From positions 1-41,339 of IMG/VR virus record IMGVR_UViG_3300010293_000010: a stretch of 41,339 nucleotides of DNA. One strand, given 5' to 3'. The DNA comes from a virus. Positions 7,746 to 16,080 of the stretch are shown piece after piece (positions within the stretch are counted from its first letter, which is position 1; every line of letters begins with the position of its first letter). The notes under the pieces are model-generated. The model was not told where the DNA came from. It did no database searches and saw only the letters and a program-made list of their open reading frames with translations. Both the position numbers and the translations under genes were made by a program.

Positions 7746-8686
7746 TGAATCTAATTATTAACAATCGTCTTATTGATACTCCTATTGTTAAGATTTTAAA
7801 ACAAATTAAATCTGAAATAACAACAGGAAAACTTGCTACATATCATGAAAAGCATGACAATGTAGTTGTAACATGTCCTTTTCATAAAGATGGTAAAGAA
7901 TCGCATCCATCATGTGGAATATATTGTGGAGATGAGCCAACAATTGAATATGGATGGTTCAAATGCTTCACTTGTGGAGAAACTGGTCCATTAACTAAGT
8001 TTGTTGGTGAATGTTTTAATGCAAATCAAGATTTTGGAAAAGAGTGGTTACTTGAAAGATATGGTAACACACTTGTTGAAAGAAAAGCACAACTTCTTCC
8101 AATTGATTTAAAGCGTCATAAAGTTGATTATTTAGATGAGAAGATTCTAGATACACTTCAAAATTATCATCCTTACATGACAAAAAGAAAGTTGTCTAGT
8201 GAGATTATTGAAAGATTCAAGATAAGATATGATACAGAAACAAAATGTATTGTGTTTCCTGTGTGGGATGAAAAAGGCAAACTTTTAATGCTCACAAAAA
8301 GAAGTGTTGAAAATAAGATGTTTCTTATTGATGAGGACAAAGAAAAGCCTGTTTATCTTCTCAACTTCATTAAGAGTCAGAATATAACAAGTGTATACAT
8401 CTGTGAATCACAAATAAACGCACTAACTTTATGGTCATGGGGTTATCCTGCTGTTGCACTATTTGGAACAGGTTCAAAGACTCAATATGAAATACTATCA
8501 AAATCAGGAATAAGAGTTTATAATCTGTGCTTTGATGGTGACACTCCTGGCGATAAGGGAACAGCAAACTTTATAAAACATCTTGAAGATAAGGGTGCAC
8601 TAATAAATGTTATAAAAATTCCAAGAGGAAAAGATGTCAATGACTTAACAAAAGAAGAATTTGATAAATTAGTATTGACAGCCTAG
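7745..8686 (+). CDS. dnaG: DnaG-type DNA primase (zinc-binding plus TOPRIM)
   Basis: The protein has 313 residues, about half a cellular DnaG. The zinc-binding domain has CPFH (44-47) and CFTC (74-77), with Cys57 and Cys61 between. The TOPRIM core has Glu221 (YICESQINALTLW) and FDGDTPGDKG with the DGD acidic triad at 264-266. It makes RNA primers for the lagging strand. There is no C-terminal helicase-interaction domain of cellular type, although the helicase gene is immediately upstream and overlaps by one base. The promoter of the next gene begins inside its last codons. Confidence 0.92.
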   Translation: MNLIINNRLIDTPIVKILKQIKSEITTGKLATYHEKHDNVVVTCPFHKDGKESHPSCGIYCGDEPTIEYGWFKCFTCGETGPLTKFVGECFNANQDFGKEWLLERYGNTLVERKAQLLPIDLKRHKVDYLDEKILDTLQNYHPYMTKRKLSSEIIERFKIRYDTETKCIVFPVWDEKGKLLMLTKRSVENKMFLIDEDKEKPVYLLNFIKSQNITSVYICESQINALTLWSWGYPAVALFGTGSKTQYEILSKSGIRVYNLCFDGDTPGDKGTANFIKHLEDKGALINVIKIPRGKDVNDLTKEEFDKLVLTA

Positions 8687-8703
8687 AAAATAAACTGTAT
8701 AAT
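8675..8703 (+). promoter_or_regulatory. Consensus sigma-A promoter before the SSB gene
   Basis: TTGACA (8675-8680), 17 bp, TATAAT (8698-8703). The -35 hexamer lies in the last codons of the primase gene. This gives the SSB and polymerase genes their own transcription start. Confidence 0.92.
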
Positions 8704-8751
8704 TAAAATGAGAAAAAACTCAAAAAATTTAAAAAGGAGAAATTACAAATT

Positions 8752-9600
8752 ATGGCAAGACTAGATTATTCGACCTATGTTCAAAAAGAATCAAACCAAA
8801 ACTCTGGTGACAAAGATTACAAAGTATCATTCTTTGCTTTGAAGGATGATGGAGATGAAGCAGTTGTTCGATTTGCTTATGACAGTGTGGAAGACTTTCA
8901 CATTGCAACTGTTCATGCAATTGAAGTAGAAGGAAAACAAAAGCGTGTTAGTTGTCTAAGAACTGGAAATGAACCTCTTAGCAAGTGTCCACTATGTGAA
9001 GCAGGAAATCGTGTTTATGATAAGATGTTTGTCAAAATCATTCAATACACAACTGATGCAAGTGGTCATGTTCAATTTCAAGCGAAGATTTGGGAAAGAC
9101 CCGCATACTTCAGTAAAACTCTTGAAAACTATTTCAAAGAGTATGGTCCTTTGGCAGACAGTGTATTCAAGATTAAGCGTCGTGGCAAAAAAGGTGATAC
9201 TAAAACCACTTATGACATTCTTTATGCAAATCCTGCAATTTACAAAGAAAACATCTATGTGAAAAACTTCACTGATTTTGATAACTTTGAAATCAACAAG
9301 TTCTTCTATACTGAGAAGACTGCTGATGAGATGCGTATTTTCTTGACAACAGGAAAATTTCCTGAAAAGCAAAAGACTGCAACATCTACAATTGCACCAG
9401 CAGTTCCTACTCCATCTCAACCAGTCATTACTCAAACTCAAACCGGCGGATATGTTCAACAAACAACCACAGGAGCACCTGTTCAATCTACTGTAACAAC
9501 CACTCCTTATGTGGCTCCAAATCCAGCATCTGCAACTCAATCAACTCAACCAACAGAGTCTGACCCAACCTCACAAAGACCTCGTCGCTATACCTATTAA
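8752..9600 (+). CDS. gp32-like single-stranded DNA-binding protein
   Basis: The protein has 282 residues. His55, Cys68, Cys79 and Cys82 (in CLRTGNEPLSKCPLC) match the His-Cys-Cys-Cys zinc spacing of T4 gp32. An aromatic/basic OB-type core follows (KMFVKIIQYTT, KIWERPAYF, VFKIKRRGKKG). After residue 215 the tail is a low-complexity stretch of Thr, Gln, Pro and Ala that ends RPRRYTY. Unusually, this end is basic and aromatic rather than the acidic tip of most SSBs. It binds ssDNA at the fork and in recombination. AAGGAG is about 12 bp from the ATG, a long spacing, but no closer in-frame start exists. Confidence 0.85.
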   Translation: MARLDYSTYVQKESNQNSGDKDYKVSFFALKDDGDEAVVRFAYDSVEDFHIATVHAIEVEGKQKRVSCLRTGNEPLSKCPLCEAGNRVYDKMFVKIIQYTTDASGHVQFQAKIWERPAYFSKTLENYFKEYGPLADSVFKIKRRGKKGDTKTTYDILYANPAIYKENIYVKNFTDFDNFEINKFFYTEKTADEMRIFLTTGKFPEKQKTATSTIAPAVPTPSQPVITQTQTGGYVQQTTTGAPVQSTVTTTPYVAPNPASATQSTQPTESDPTSQRPRRYTY

Positions 9601-9616
9601 TCAATAGGTGCAAACA

Positions 9617-12130
9617 ATGACAGCATTAGAAAGTCTATGGGGTGCTGAGTTTACTGTAGTCAGCACCCCTGACAAAATAAAGAAAATCATTGATAAGATT
9701 TCAAATCCTAAAGATTTACAGGTTGTGGTTGAGAAACAAATTAAGTCAAAGAAACTGTCTGTTGAAGACAGACTTTCTTTAATTACTGAAAATGTTCTCA
9801 AAATCTTAGGACAATTTAGAGATAATATCATGGTTGTTAAATCAAGACAGCAGTTGACTGATTTTTTCAATCTTGCTATTAAGAACGGTGAGATTGTAAT
9901 TGACACAGAAACTAACAACAGTCTTGACCCTTTAACTTGTCTATTGATGGGACCTTGCTTTTTTACAAAAGGTCATAAGCAAGTATATGTTCCTCTAAAT
10001 CATATCAACTATCAAACAGGTGAAAGACTTTCTTGGCAACTCACTGAGAATGATATCAGAGATGAATTATTGCGTTTAAAAAATGTTAAAATCATCATGC
10101 ATAACGCTAAGTTTGACACTCAAGTCATTAAATGCACCACTGGAGTTGAGTTAGTTGCATATTGGGATACCATGATTGCGGCCAGACTTATTGATGAGAA
10201 TGAACGCTCTGCAGGTCTTAAGAATCAATACATTGATAAAATTGACTCAAATCAAGAGAAGTATGCTATTGACCATCTATTTGAAAATGTGCAATATGCG
10301 TGGGTTGACCCTGATATTTTTGCTCTTTATGCGGCGACTGATGCTTTCATGACAGATGAGTTATATAGATGGCAAAAGAAATTCTTTGAAAACAATTCTG
10401 ACACAGAACATGTTTTAAATCTTCTCATGACACTAGAGAGCCCACTGGTTGAAGTTACTGCTGATATGGAATTGGCTGGAATTGAACTTGACTTATCTTA
10501 CACTGAAAAACTAAGTGTTAAATATCATGAGAAATTGAAGATAGTAAATGAACAAATCAATAAAGAAATTGACAAGTATCGTTCAATCATTGATGCATGG
10601 AAATTATCATCAGAAGGCTCAAAACTTGCAAGTAAACTCACAGAGCCAATTAACTTTGGCAGTCCTACTCAACTCGCTATTCTGCTATATGATGTTCTTA
10701 AAGTAAAATCAGTAGATAAACTAAAATCAAGAGGAACAGGTGAAGAGATTCTAACTCTTATTACAGAACAAAATGATATTCCATTATGTAATCTTATTCT
10801 TGAATATCGTGGACTAACAAAACTGATTGATACTTATGTTGATAAACTTCCTACAATGCTTAACAAAAAAGACAATAGACTTCACTGTTACTTTAATCAG
10901 TTAGGAACAGATACGGGTAGATTTAGTTCAAGTGAACCAAACATGCAGAACATTCCATCTCATAATAGAGAAATTCGCTTGATGTTCAAGGCTCGTGATG
11001 GTTATATGTTTGTAGGTGGAGACTTTTCATCTCAAGAACCAAGACTTACCGCTCACTACTCTCAAGATGAAAACATGCTTAAAGCATATGAAGAAGATAA
11101 AGACTTGTATGCTGTTATTGCTCAGAGTATGTATAACAATAACTATGAAGACAATCTTGAGTTCTATTCCTCAGGAACAAAACTAATCATTGAAGGAAAA
11201 GAAGTAATTACAGGAAAAAAGACACATCAAAACAAGGTAGGTAAAGAGCGTCGTGTTCAAGCAAAATCAGTTCTATTAGGACTACTATATGGTCGTGGTG
11301 CTAAGTCAATTGGCGAACAAATAAACAAGACTGCAAAAGAAGGTCAAGAAATTATTGATAGATTCTACAGGTCATTTCCAAAAGTAAAGAAATGGATTGA
11401 CAGTGTTTATGAACATGTTAAGACAACGGGCTATGTAGAAGACTTCTATGGAAGACGAAGAAGATTGCCTGATATTCTATTACAACCTTATGTTGTAGAA
11501 GTGTTAAATAAAGATAATGGTGAAGTCAATCTTGAAAACTTTAATCCATTCTTAGGCTGTGAGAACAAGAGTGATAATGATAAACTTATCAATGAATATC
11601 TTGCTTTAACAAAAAACATTCGTTCTTACAAAGACTTTGAAGAACTCAGATTGGTTGCTGAGAATGAAGGAATTAAGATTCAAGCAAATACAAACAAGAT
11701 TGCACAGGCAGAAAGACAATCAGTCAACGCTATTGTTCAAGGTGGTGCGGCCACTCTTACTAAGATGGCAATGCTCAACATTCATAGAGACCCTGTATTA
11801 AAAGAACTTGGATTCAAAATGCTTCTTACAGTGCATGATGAATTAATGGGTGAGTGCCCTAAAGAGAATGCTGAAGAGGTTGCTGAAAGACTGTCTAAGG
11901 TCATGGCAGACACTGCAAAACCTTATATGAAAGTTCCAATGAAGTGTGATACCTATATTGTATCTCATTGGTATGCAGATGAAATGACAGCATCTTTACA
12001 AGCAGAATACAAGAAATTAACTGCTAAGATGTCTGATGAGAAAGCATTTAAAGTTCTTTGTGATAATCACACTGAATTAGAGATTGACAGTCTTCGTGGA
12101 GTCATCTATAAATCAGAAATTATAATGTAG
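9617..12130 (+). CDS. polA: Family A DNA polymerase with 3'-5' exonuclease
   Basis: The ATG at 9617 is preferred; a GTG at 9608 overlaps the AGGTG ribosome site. The protein has 837 residues. Exonuclease motifs: IDTETN (ExoI, about 95-100), MHNAKFDTQ (ExoII), YAATDAFMTDEL (ExoIII). Polymerase motifs: GGDFSSQEPR (motif A), RRVQAKSVLLGLLYGRG (O-helix, motif B), LLTVHDELMGE (motif C). There is no 5' nuclease domain. An insertion between motifs B and C (about 620-690) holds a charged segment with NPFLGCENKSDND. It is the replicative polymerase of this phage and is followed by a sliding clamp, which is uncommon for family A enzymes. Confidence 0.95.
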   Translation: MTALESLWGAEFTVVSTPDKIKKIIDKISNPKDLQVVVEKQIKSKKLSVEDRLSLITENVLKILGQFRDNIMVVKSRQQLTDFFNLAIKNGEIVIDTETNNSLDPLTCLLMGPCFFTKGHKQVYVPLNHINYQTGERLSWQLTENDIRDELLRLKNVKIIMHNAKFDTQVIKCTTGVELVAYWDTMIAARLIDENERSAGLKNQYIDKIDSNQEKYAIDHLFENVQYAWVDPDIFALYAATDAFMTDELYRWQKKFFENNSDTEHVLNLLMTLESPLVEVTADMELAGIELDLSYTEKLSVKYHEKLKIVNEQINKEIDKYRSIIDAWKLSSEGSKLASKLTEPINFGSPTQLAILLYDVLKVKSVDKLKSRGTGEEILTLITEQNDIPLCNLILEYRGLTKLIDTYVDKLPTMLNKKDNRLHCYFNQLGTDTGRFSSSEPNMQNIPSHNREIRLMFKARDGYMFVGGDFSSQEPRLTAHYSQDENMLKAYEEDKDLYAVIAQSMYNNNYEDNLEFYSSGTKLIIEGKEVITGKKTHQNKVGKERRVQAKSVLLGLLYGRGAKSIGEQINKTAKEGQEIIDRFYRSFPKVKKWIDSVYEHVKTTGYVEDFYGRRRRLPDILLQPYVVEVLNKDNGEVNLENFNPFLGCENKSDNDKLINEYLALTKNIRSYKDFEELRLVAENEGIKIQANTNKIAQAERQSVNAIVQGGAATLTKMAMLNIHRDPVLKELGFKMLLTVHDELMGECPKENAEEVAERLSKVMADTAKPYMKVPMKCDTYIVSHWYADEMTASLQAEYKKLTAKMSDEKAFKVLCDNHTELEIDSLRGVIYKSEIIM
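12084..12112 (+). promoter_or_regulatory. Second, upstream promoter before dnaN (inside polA)
   Basis: TTGACA (12084-12089), 17 bp, TATAAA (12107-12112), one mismatch from consensus. It lies in the last codons of polA, 47 bp upstream of the perfect promoter at 12131, and may form a tandem pair with it. Confidence 0.45.
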
Positions 12131-12159
12131 TTGACAGATAGAATTAAAAAGTGTATAAT
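12131..12159 (+). promoter_or_regulatory. Consensus sigma-A promoter of dnaN
   Basis: TTGACA (12131-12136) directly follows the polA stop; 17 bp later comes TATAAT (12154-12159). The sequence AGTGTGTAGAGATAACAC (12164-12181) follows and closely resembles the region downstream of the promoter at 2773. Confidence 0.93.
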
Positions 12160-12212
12160 ATAAAGTGTGTAGAGATAACACATAAAAAATAATTATTGAA
12201 AGGAACAAACAA

Positions 12213-13328
12213 ATGATTATAAAAGTAACTCAGTTTCAAGAAGTATGCAAGAAGATTTTAGAGGCAGTTGATTCGTCTGGCGTTGTATTAGTTAGTGAAA
12301 CTCTAGAACTGGAGACAATTAACAAGAAACTTCATCTTAATGTTACAAACAATGAGTATTATGTAACGGTGACTATTGATGTTGATGATGATAGTGAGTT
12401 TCATGCTGTTGTAAATGCGTCACTATTTTTAAATCTCATTTCCAAACTTACTACAGCAGACATGCAAATGACAATCAAAGACAATTCACTTGTCATCAAA
12501 TCAAATGGTAATTACAGAATTCCTTTGATTTTTGAACATGACAAACTTGTTCAGTTGCCAAAGATTAATATTGGTGAAGTCACAAGCAATTTCACTATTT
12601 CAAATGAGATTCTTCAAAGTGTTTTAAAGTTCAACAGTAAAGAACTTCAAAAGAGTGGAATCAAGAAGATTGTTCAAAAAATGTTTTATATTGATGAGAA
12701 AGGTGCAATCACATTTACTAATGGTGCGTGTGTAAACTCTTTCACTCTTCAAAAACCAATCAAACTACTTCTAACTGAGAAGATTGTTAAGTTATTCAAA
12801 CTATTTCTTTCTGATGAAGTTGAGTTTACTCTTGGGGCTGATGTGACATCAAATAACACTATTCAGACAAAGGCTCGTTTCAAAGACAAAGATGTTGAGA
12901 TTACAACCATTCTATCATCAGACAGTTCATTGATTAACAGTGTTCCTGTTGATGCAATTCGTGGTCTTGCTTCTTCACAATTTGCTCGCAGTGTTGTAGT
13001 TGAAAAAAGAGCAGTATTGGATGCAATCAATCGTCTATCATTGTTTGATAAGACAAATGTTGTTACACTTTATACCTATATGAATTTCTCAAGAGAAGGT
13101 CTTGTAATCTATGATACTCGTAGAAATAACTATGAACAAATCTCAACAGTAAGTGCTTATAATTCTGATGAGTCTTATGAGTTTGTTCTTGATACAAATG
13201 ACTTCAGAATCACTCTAGAAACAAATAATGACCAATACATCACTCTTAATTTTGGTAACAAGAGAGCGATTATTATTGACCGTCCTAACATTAAAAACAT
13301 TTTACCAGAATGTATTGTTAGTGCTTAA
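12213..13328 (+). CDS. dnaN: DNA polymerase sliding clamp (beta-clamp type)
   Basis: The protein has 371 residues, the normal length for a bacterial DnaN of three repeated domains. Its first 120 residues follow the family pattern: VTQFQEVCKKILEAV at the start, ELETINKKLHLNVTN, FHAVVNASLFLNLISKL, and MTIKDNSLVIKSNG. No catalytic motif is expected. It should encircle DNA and tether the polymerase, loaded by the three-gene clamp loader at 21108-23808. GAAAGGAAC precedes the ATG. It has its own strong promoter, consistent with a need for many copies. Confidence 0.85.
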   Translation: MIIKVTQFQEVCKKILEAVDSSGVVLVSETLELETINKKLHLNVTNNEYYVTVTIDVDDDSEFHAVVNASLFLNLISKLTTADMQMTIKDNSLVIKSNGNYRIPLIFEHDKLVQLPKINIGEVTSNFTISNEILQSVLKFNSKELQKSGIKKIVQKMFYIDEKGAITFTNGACVNSFTLQKPIKLLLTEKIVKLFKLFLSDEVEFTLGADVTSNNTIQTKARFKDKDVEITTILSSDSSLINSVPVDAIRGLASSQFARSVVVEKRAVLDAINRLSLFDKTNVVTLYTYMNFSREGLVIYDTRRNNYEQISTVSAYNSDESYEFVLDTNDFRITLETNNDQYITLNFGNKRAIIIDRPNIKNILPECIVSA

Positions 13329-13349
13329 TGGTAAAGAAAAGAGGTTCAT

Positions 13350-14600
13350 ATGAGTAAGACACAACCAATTGAAACAAGTCTTGATATCTATTCAACTAAT
13401 CTATTCTCAAATGATGATTACAAGAAAGATATTATTAAGATTTGTGACCTGCACAGAGAGACTACTCCACTGGTATCTAAAGTGCAACTTGATGAGGCAA
13501 CACTAAAAACAAACAACTTCTTTGATTATGACTTCACAGGTGAAATTAAGTTCTATCCTTTTAAGTTAAATGAAATTATTAAGAATCTTGACTTTAAAGT
13601 TCTTGTTATCACAGGGGCTAGTGGGTCTGGTAAATCAACCTTTAGTAAATTCTTTGGTGAAGAAGAAAAAATTGAATGGAATAATTCAAAAGCCATTATC
13701 TCTAACTTTTCATCGTCTGATGAAGCAGTAGAGAAACTTGGTGCTGTTGGACTAAACAGTATTCCAACTTGGTGCAAACCTCGTAGTGTTCTCAGCGTTG
13801 GAGAAGGTTTCCGTGCTGACCTGGCCCGTAGGCTAAAAAGTGGCTGTGTAATTGATGAGTTTACATCTACAGTTGATAGAAATGTTGCTATGTCAACATC
13901 AAAATCAGTTAGTAAATACATCAGAAAAAATAACTTACACAGTTGTGTCTTTGTGTCTTGTCACAAGGATTTCATAGATGTGCTTTGTCCAGACTATGTT
14001 ATCGACCTTGATGATGAAGCACTATATGACACAAGGGGGTTACTTCAGCGAAAATTTGAGTTACAAATCTATGAAAAACAAAACAAACGCGAAATTTGGA
14101 ACATTTTTAAACAACATCACTATTTAAGTGCAGATTTAAATATTGCAAGTAAAATGTTTGTTGCATATCTAAATGATGAGGTTGTCGGAATGTGTGCTAT
14201 ACTTCCACAACCCGGTGTTGCAGGTCTGAAACATCCTGCTTGGAGAGTTCACAGACTTGTTGTTCTTCCAGACTATCAAGGTCTTGGAGTTGCTGTAAAA
14301 TTGCTTGAGTATGTTTGTGACTTGTTTGCAAAGCAAGAAAGAGTTATTTATATTAGAACATCACATGTCAAACTGATTGCTTATATGAGGCACAGCAAAA
14401 GATGGCAAGGTGATGGAGTCTTAGAAAAGTCTCATGCTGACACAGGTGCTTTAAGTGGAAGAAGAGTTCATGAAACAAGATTATCAACTTCATTTAAGTA
14501 TATAGCACCTTGTGAAAATGTTGTCGGCAGACAGTATGATTATTTGACCTTCAAAGACAGAAGCACAGATGATGCTATTGTAAAGCCTAGTTTATTCTAA
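13350..14600 (+). CDS. ABC-type ATPase fused to a GNAT acetyltransferase-like domain
   Basis: The protein has 416 residues in two domains. Residues 80-230: Walker A GASGSGKST (89-97), an ABC-signature-like SVGEGFRADLARRL (149-162), Walker B CVIDEFTSTVD (166-176), and a His-switch-like SCHKDF (203-208). Residues 245-400: a GNAT fold with HHYLS (256-260), VVGMCAILPQPG (278-289), RLVVLPDYQGLGVAVKLL with the acetyl-CoA loop (302-319), and RTSHVKLIAYM (336-346). The HHYLS and PDYQGLG pattern recalls phage Mom-type GNATs that modify adenine in DNA. A DNA-modifying or protective role is therefore possible but unproven; protein or tRNA acetylation are alternatives. It begins 21 bp after dnaN and precedes recU. 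Confidence 0.85.
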   Translation: MSKTQPIETSLDIYSTNLFSNDDYKKDIIKICDLHRETTPLVSKVQLDEATLKTNNFFDYDFTGEIKFYPFKLNEIIKNLDFKVLVITGASGSGKSTFSKFFGEEEKIEWNNSKAIISNFSSSDEAVEKLGAVGLNSIPTWCKPRSVLSVGEGFRADLARRLKSGCVIDEFTSTVDRNVAMSTSKSVSKYIRKNNLHSCVFVSCHKDFIDVLCPDYVIDLDDEALYDTRGLLQRKFELQIYEKQNKREIWNIFKQHHYLSADLNIASKMFVAYLNDEVVGMCAILPQPGVAGLKHPAWRVHRLVVLPDYQGLGVAVKLLEYVCDLFAKQERVIYIRTSHVKLIAYMRHSKRWQGDGVLEKSHADTGALSGRRVHETRLSTSFKYIAPCENVVGRQYDYLTFKDRSTDDAIVKPSLF

Positions 14601-14609
14601 GGAGACAAG

Positions 14610-15083
14610 ATGGCAGTAAATAGAGGAAAACAATTTGAGGCAAAGTTTCGTGAAGATTGGGCTAGGACAGTTCCTGCCTCTTTTCTTCTTCGCCTTCCTG
14701 ACCAAGTTTCAAATTATGCTGGATACTCTTCTAACATCTGTGATTTTATTGGCTATAATTATCCAAATTTATTTTTAATTGAATGTAAAAGCATTCATGG
14801 AAACACTCTTTCATTTACTAATCTTACTCAGTTTGAAAAATTAGTTGATTACAAAGACATTAAAGGTGTATTTCCTGGTGTTATTGTGTGGTGGGTTGAC
14901 CACGACACTGTTGCATGGATATCTGTTACAGAAGTAATGAAGATGAAAAATGATGGAAAAAAGTCAATTAATGTGAAGATGGTAGGAGAAAAAGTGTATG
15001 ATATAGTGACAATACCATCTGTCAAGAAGCGTGTGTTTTTAGACAGTGATTATAGCGTTCTCACAAAGTTAGGAGGAAATTAG
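14610..15083 (+). CDS. recU: RecU-like Holliday junction resolvase
   Basis: The protein has 157 residues. The N-terminal NRGKQFE (4-10) matches the RecU signature. The PD-(D/E)XK nuclease core is visible as Asp45 (CDFIGY) and IECK with Glu58 and Lys60. Lys and Phe/Trp-rich strands follow (GVIVWWVDHDTVAWI). RecU cuts four-way junctions during recombination, and T4-like and Gram-positive phages use such enzymes to debranch DNA before packaging. It lies 9 bp after the ABC-GNAT gene with GGAGAC as ribosome site, and directly abuts the next gene. Confidence 0.82.
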   Translation: MAVNRGKQFEAKFREDWARTVPASFLLRLPDQVSNYAGYSSNICDFIGYNYPNLFLIECKSIHGNTLSFTNLTQFEKLVDYKDIKGVFPGVIVWWVDHDTVAWISVTEVMKMKNDGKKSINVKMVGEKVYDIVTIPSVKKRVFLDSDYSVLTKLGGN

Positions 15084-15677
15084 ATGTCAGGAAATGAAAC
15101 ATTTTTAAAATCAACAGATGTTGAAAAAGTTCAAAAGTTAATGAATGACACTGAGACAAATGTTGATTATTTTAACTCAACTGTCATTCAGGTAGTTAAA
15201 AAATATTCTGAATCACTTGATAATTTAATGAGTGATTTGTATATTGAATGTATCAAAAACAAAAATGCAACTACAGATATTTTAGAGCAGTATTATCTTG
15301 AGTTGAGCAATATGATTTACTTCATGATTGAAAAACTTGAGCAGATAAGTGTTTTTGCAGACATGTCTAAAAGTGCATCTAAAGAAGTTTATTCAAAGAG
15401 TTACTTATCAAATCAAGTAAAAGAATCAGGAACAGGCAAAAACAAGACCACAGTTGCTGAACTTCAAGCACAAGCAGAAATTGACGCTCAATATGAAACG
15501 ATTGTATCAAGCATTTACGACCATGCATATAAGGTTGTTAAAGGCAAGATAGACTCTGGTAAAGATATGATGAATACACTGAGAAAAATTATAACTCACA
15601 GAATGACAGAGGAACAACTATCAATGTATGGCAATGGAAGATTCACTTCAACAAATAGAGAGGTAACAGAGGAATAA
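15084..15677 (+). CDS. Hypothetical helical protein, possible UvsY-like recombination mediator
   Basis: The protein has 197 residues and is nearly all helical. It starts at the base after the RecU stop, with AGGAGG well placed inside the RecU end. It lies two genes before RecA. Residues 100-170 contain KEVYSKSYLSNQVKESG, then TVAELQAQAEI, and finally AYKVVKGKIDSGKDMMNTLRKI. This order resembles the segment of T4 UvsY with a YSG-like turn, a short acidic stretch, and a final helix. UvsY loads the RecA homologue UvsX on SSB-coated DNA. The likeness is one of pattern only and unverified; otherwise the protein is unknown. Confidence 0.7.
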   Translation: MSGNETFLKSTDVEKVQKLMNDTETNVDYFNSTVIQVVKKYSESLDNLMSDLYIECIKNKNATTDILEQYYLELSNMIYFMIEKLEQISVFADMSKSASKEVYSKSYLSNQVKESGTGKNKTTVAELQAQAEIDAQYETIVSSIYDHAYKVVKGKIDSGKDMMNTLRKIITHRMTEEQLSMYGNGRFTSTNREVTEE

Positions 15678-15679
15678 TT

Positions 15680-16063
15680 ATGAGATATGATTTACACTTT
15701 AGTTTTAATAATGAGCAATATAATGGTGCTAATGTAAACACCAAAGACTTTGAATATGTCATTGATGAAGACCTTCAAGACATTATTGAATATCTTTATG
15801 AACAGAGATTTGAAATTAAATATGAGCCTCGTGCATGGTATTTAGAAAATGGTGCAAATGAGTTTGTAAAAGAGATTGAGTATCAATGGTGGCACAATAC
15901 ATTGGATACAATAACTCTATACAAGGACCATTTATTTAAAGATTGGCTCAAAGAAAAATATTATGAACACGCTTTATGTAAAGCATCTATTGAAATTGTA
16001 ACAGAATCATTGAAAGATATAGAAGAGCATTATATAAATCTATGTCTTGAATTTGACAAATAA
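15680..16063 (+). CDS. Hypothetical acidic protein, 127 aa
   Basis: The gene lies between the possible mediator and recA and starts 2 bp after the preceding stop, with GAGAGGTAACAGAGGAA upstream as ribosome site. It is acidic, with an N-terminal beta stretch (YDLHFSFNNEQY), a helix with DLQDIIEYLYEQRF, and a Trp-rich centre (AWYLENG, YQWWHNTLDTITLY). Two clusters of charged helix follow. I recognise no family. The position suggests a recombination accessory protein; this is context only. Confidence 0.65.
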   Translation: MRYDLHFSFNNEQYNGANVNTKDFEYVIDEDLQDIIEYLYEQRFEIKYEPRAWYLENGANEFVKEIEYQWWHNTLDTITLYKDHLFKDWLKEKYYEHALCKASIEIVTESLKDIEEHYINLCLEFDK

Positions 16064-16080
16064 TTTGAAAGGAAAAAATT

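Noticed and set aside
8992-9540. 182-codon reading frame on the minus strand
   Set aside because: It runs opposite to the SSB gene, has no ribosome site, and its Cys/Ser-rich composition is the reverse of the Thr/Gln repeat codons.
9845-9870. Clamp-binding motif (QQLTDFF) in the polymerase
   Set aside because: The segment lies in the helix before the exonuclease domain, where such residues are common in family A enzymes, and the pattern lacks the Leu of the bacterial motif.
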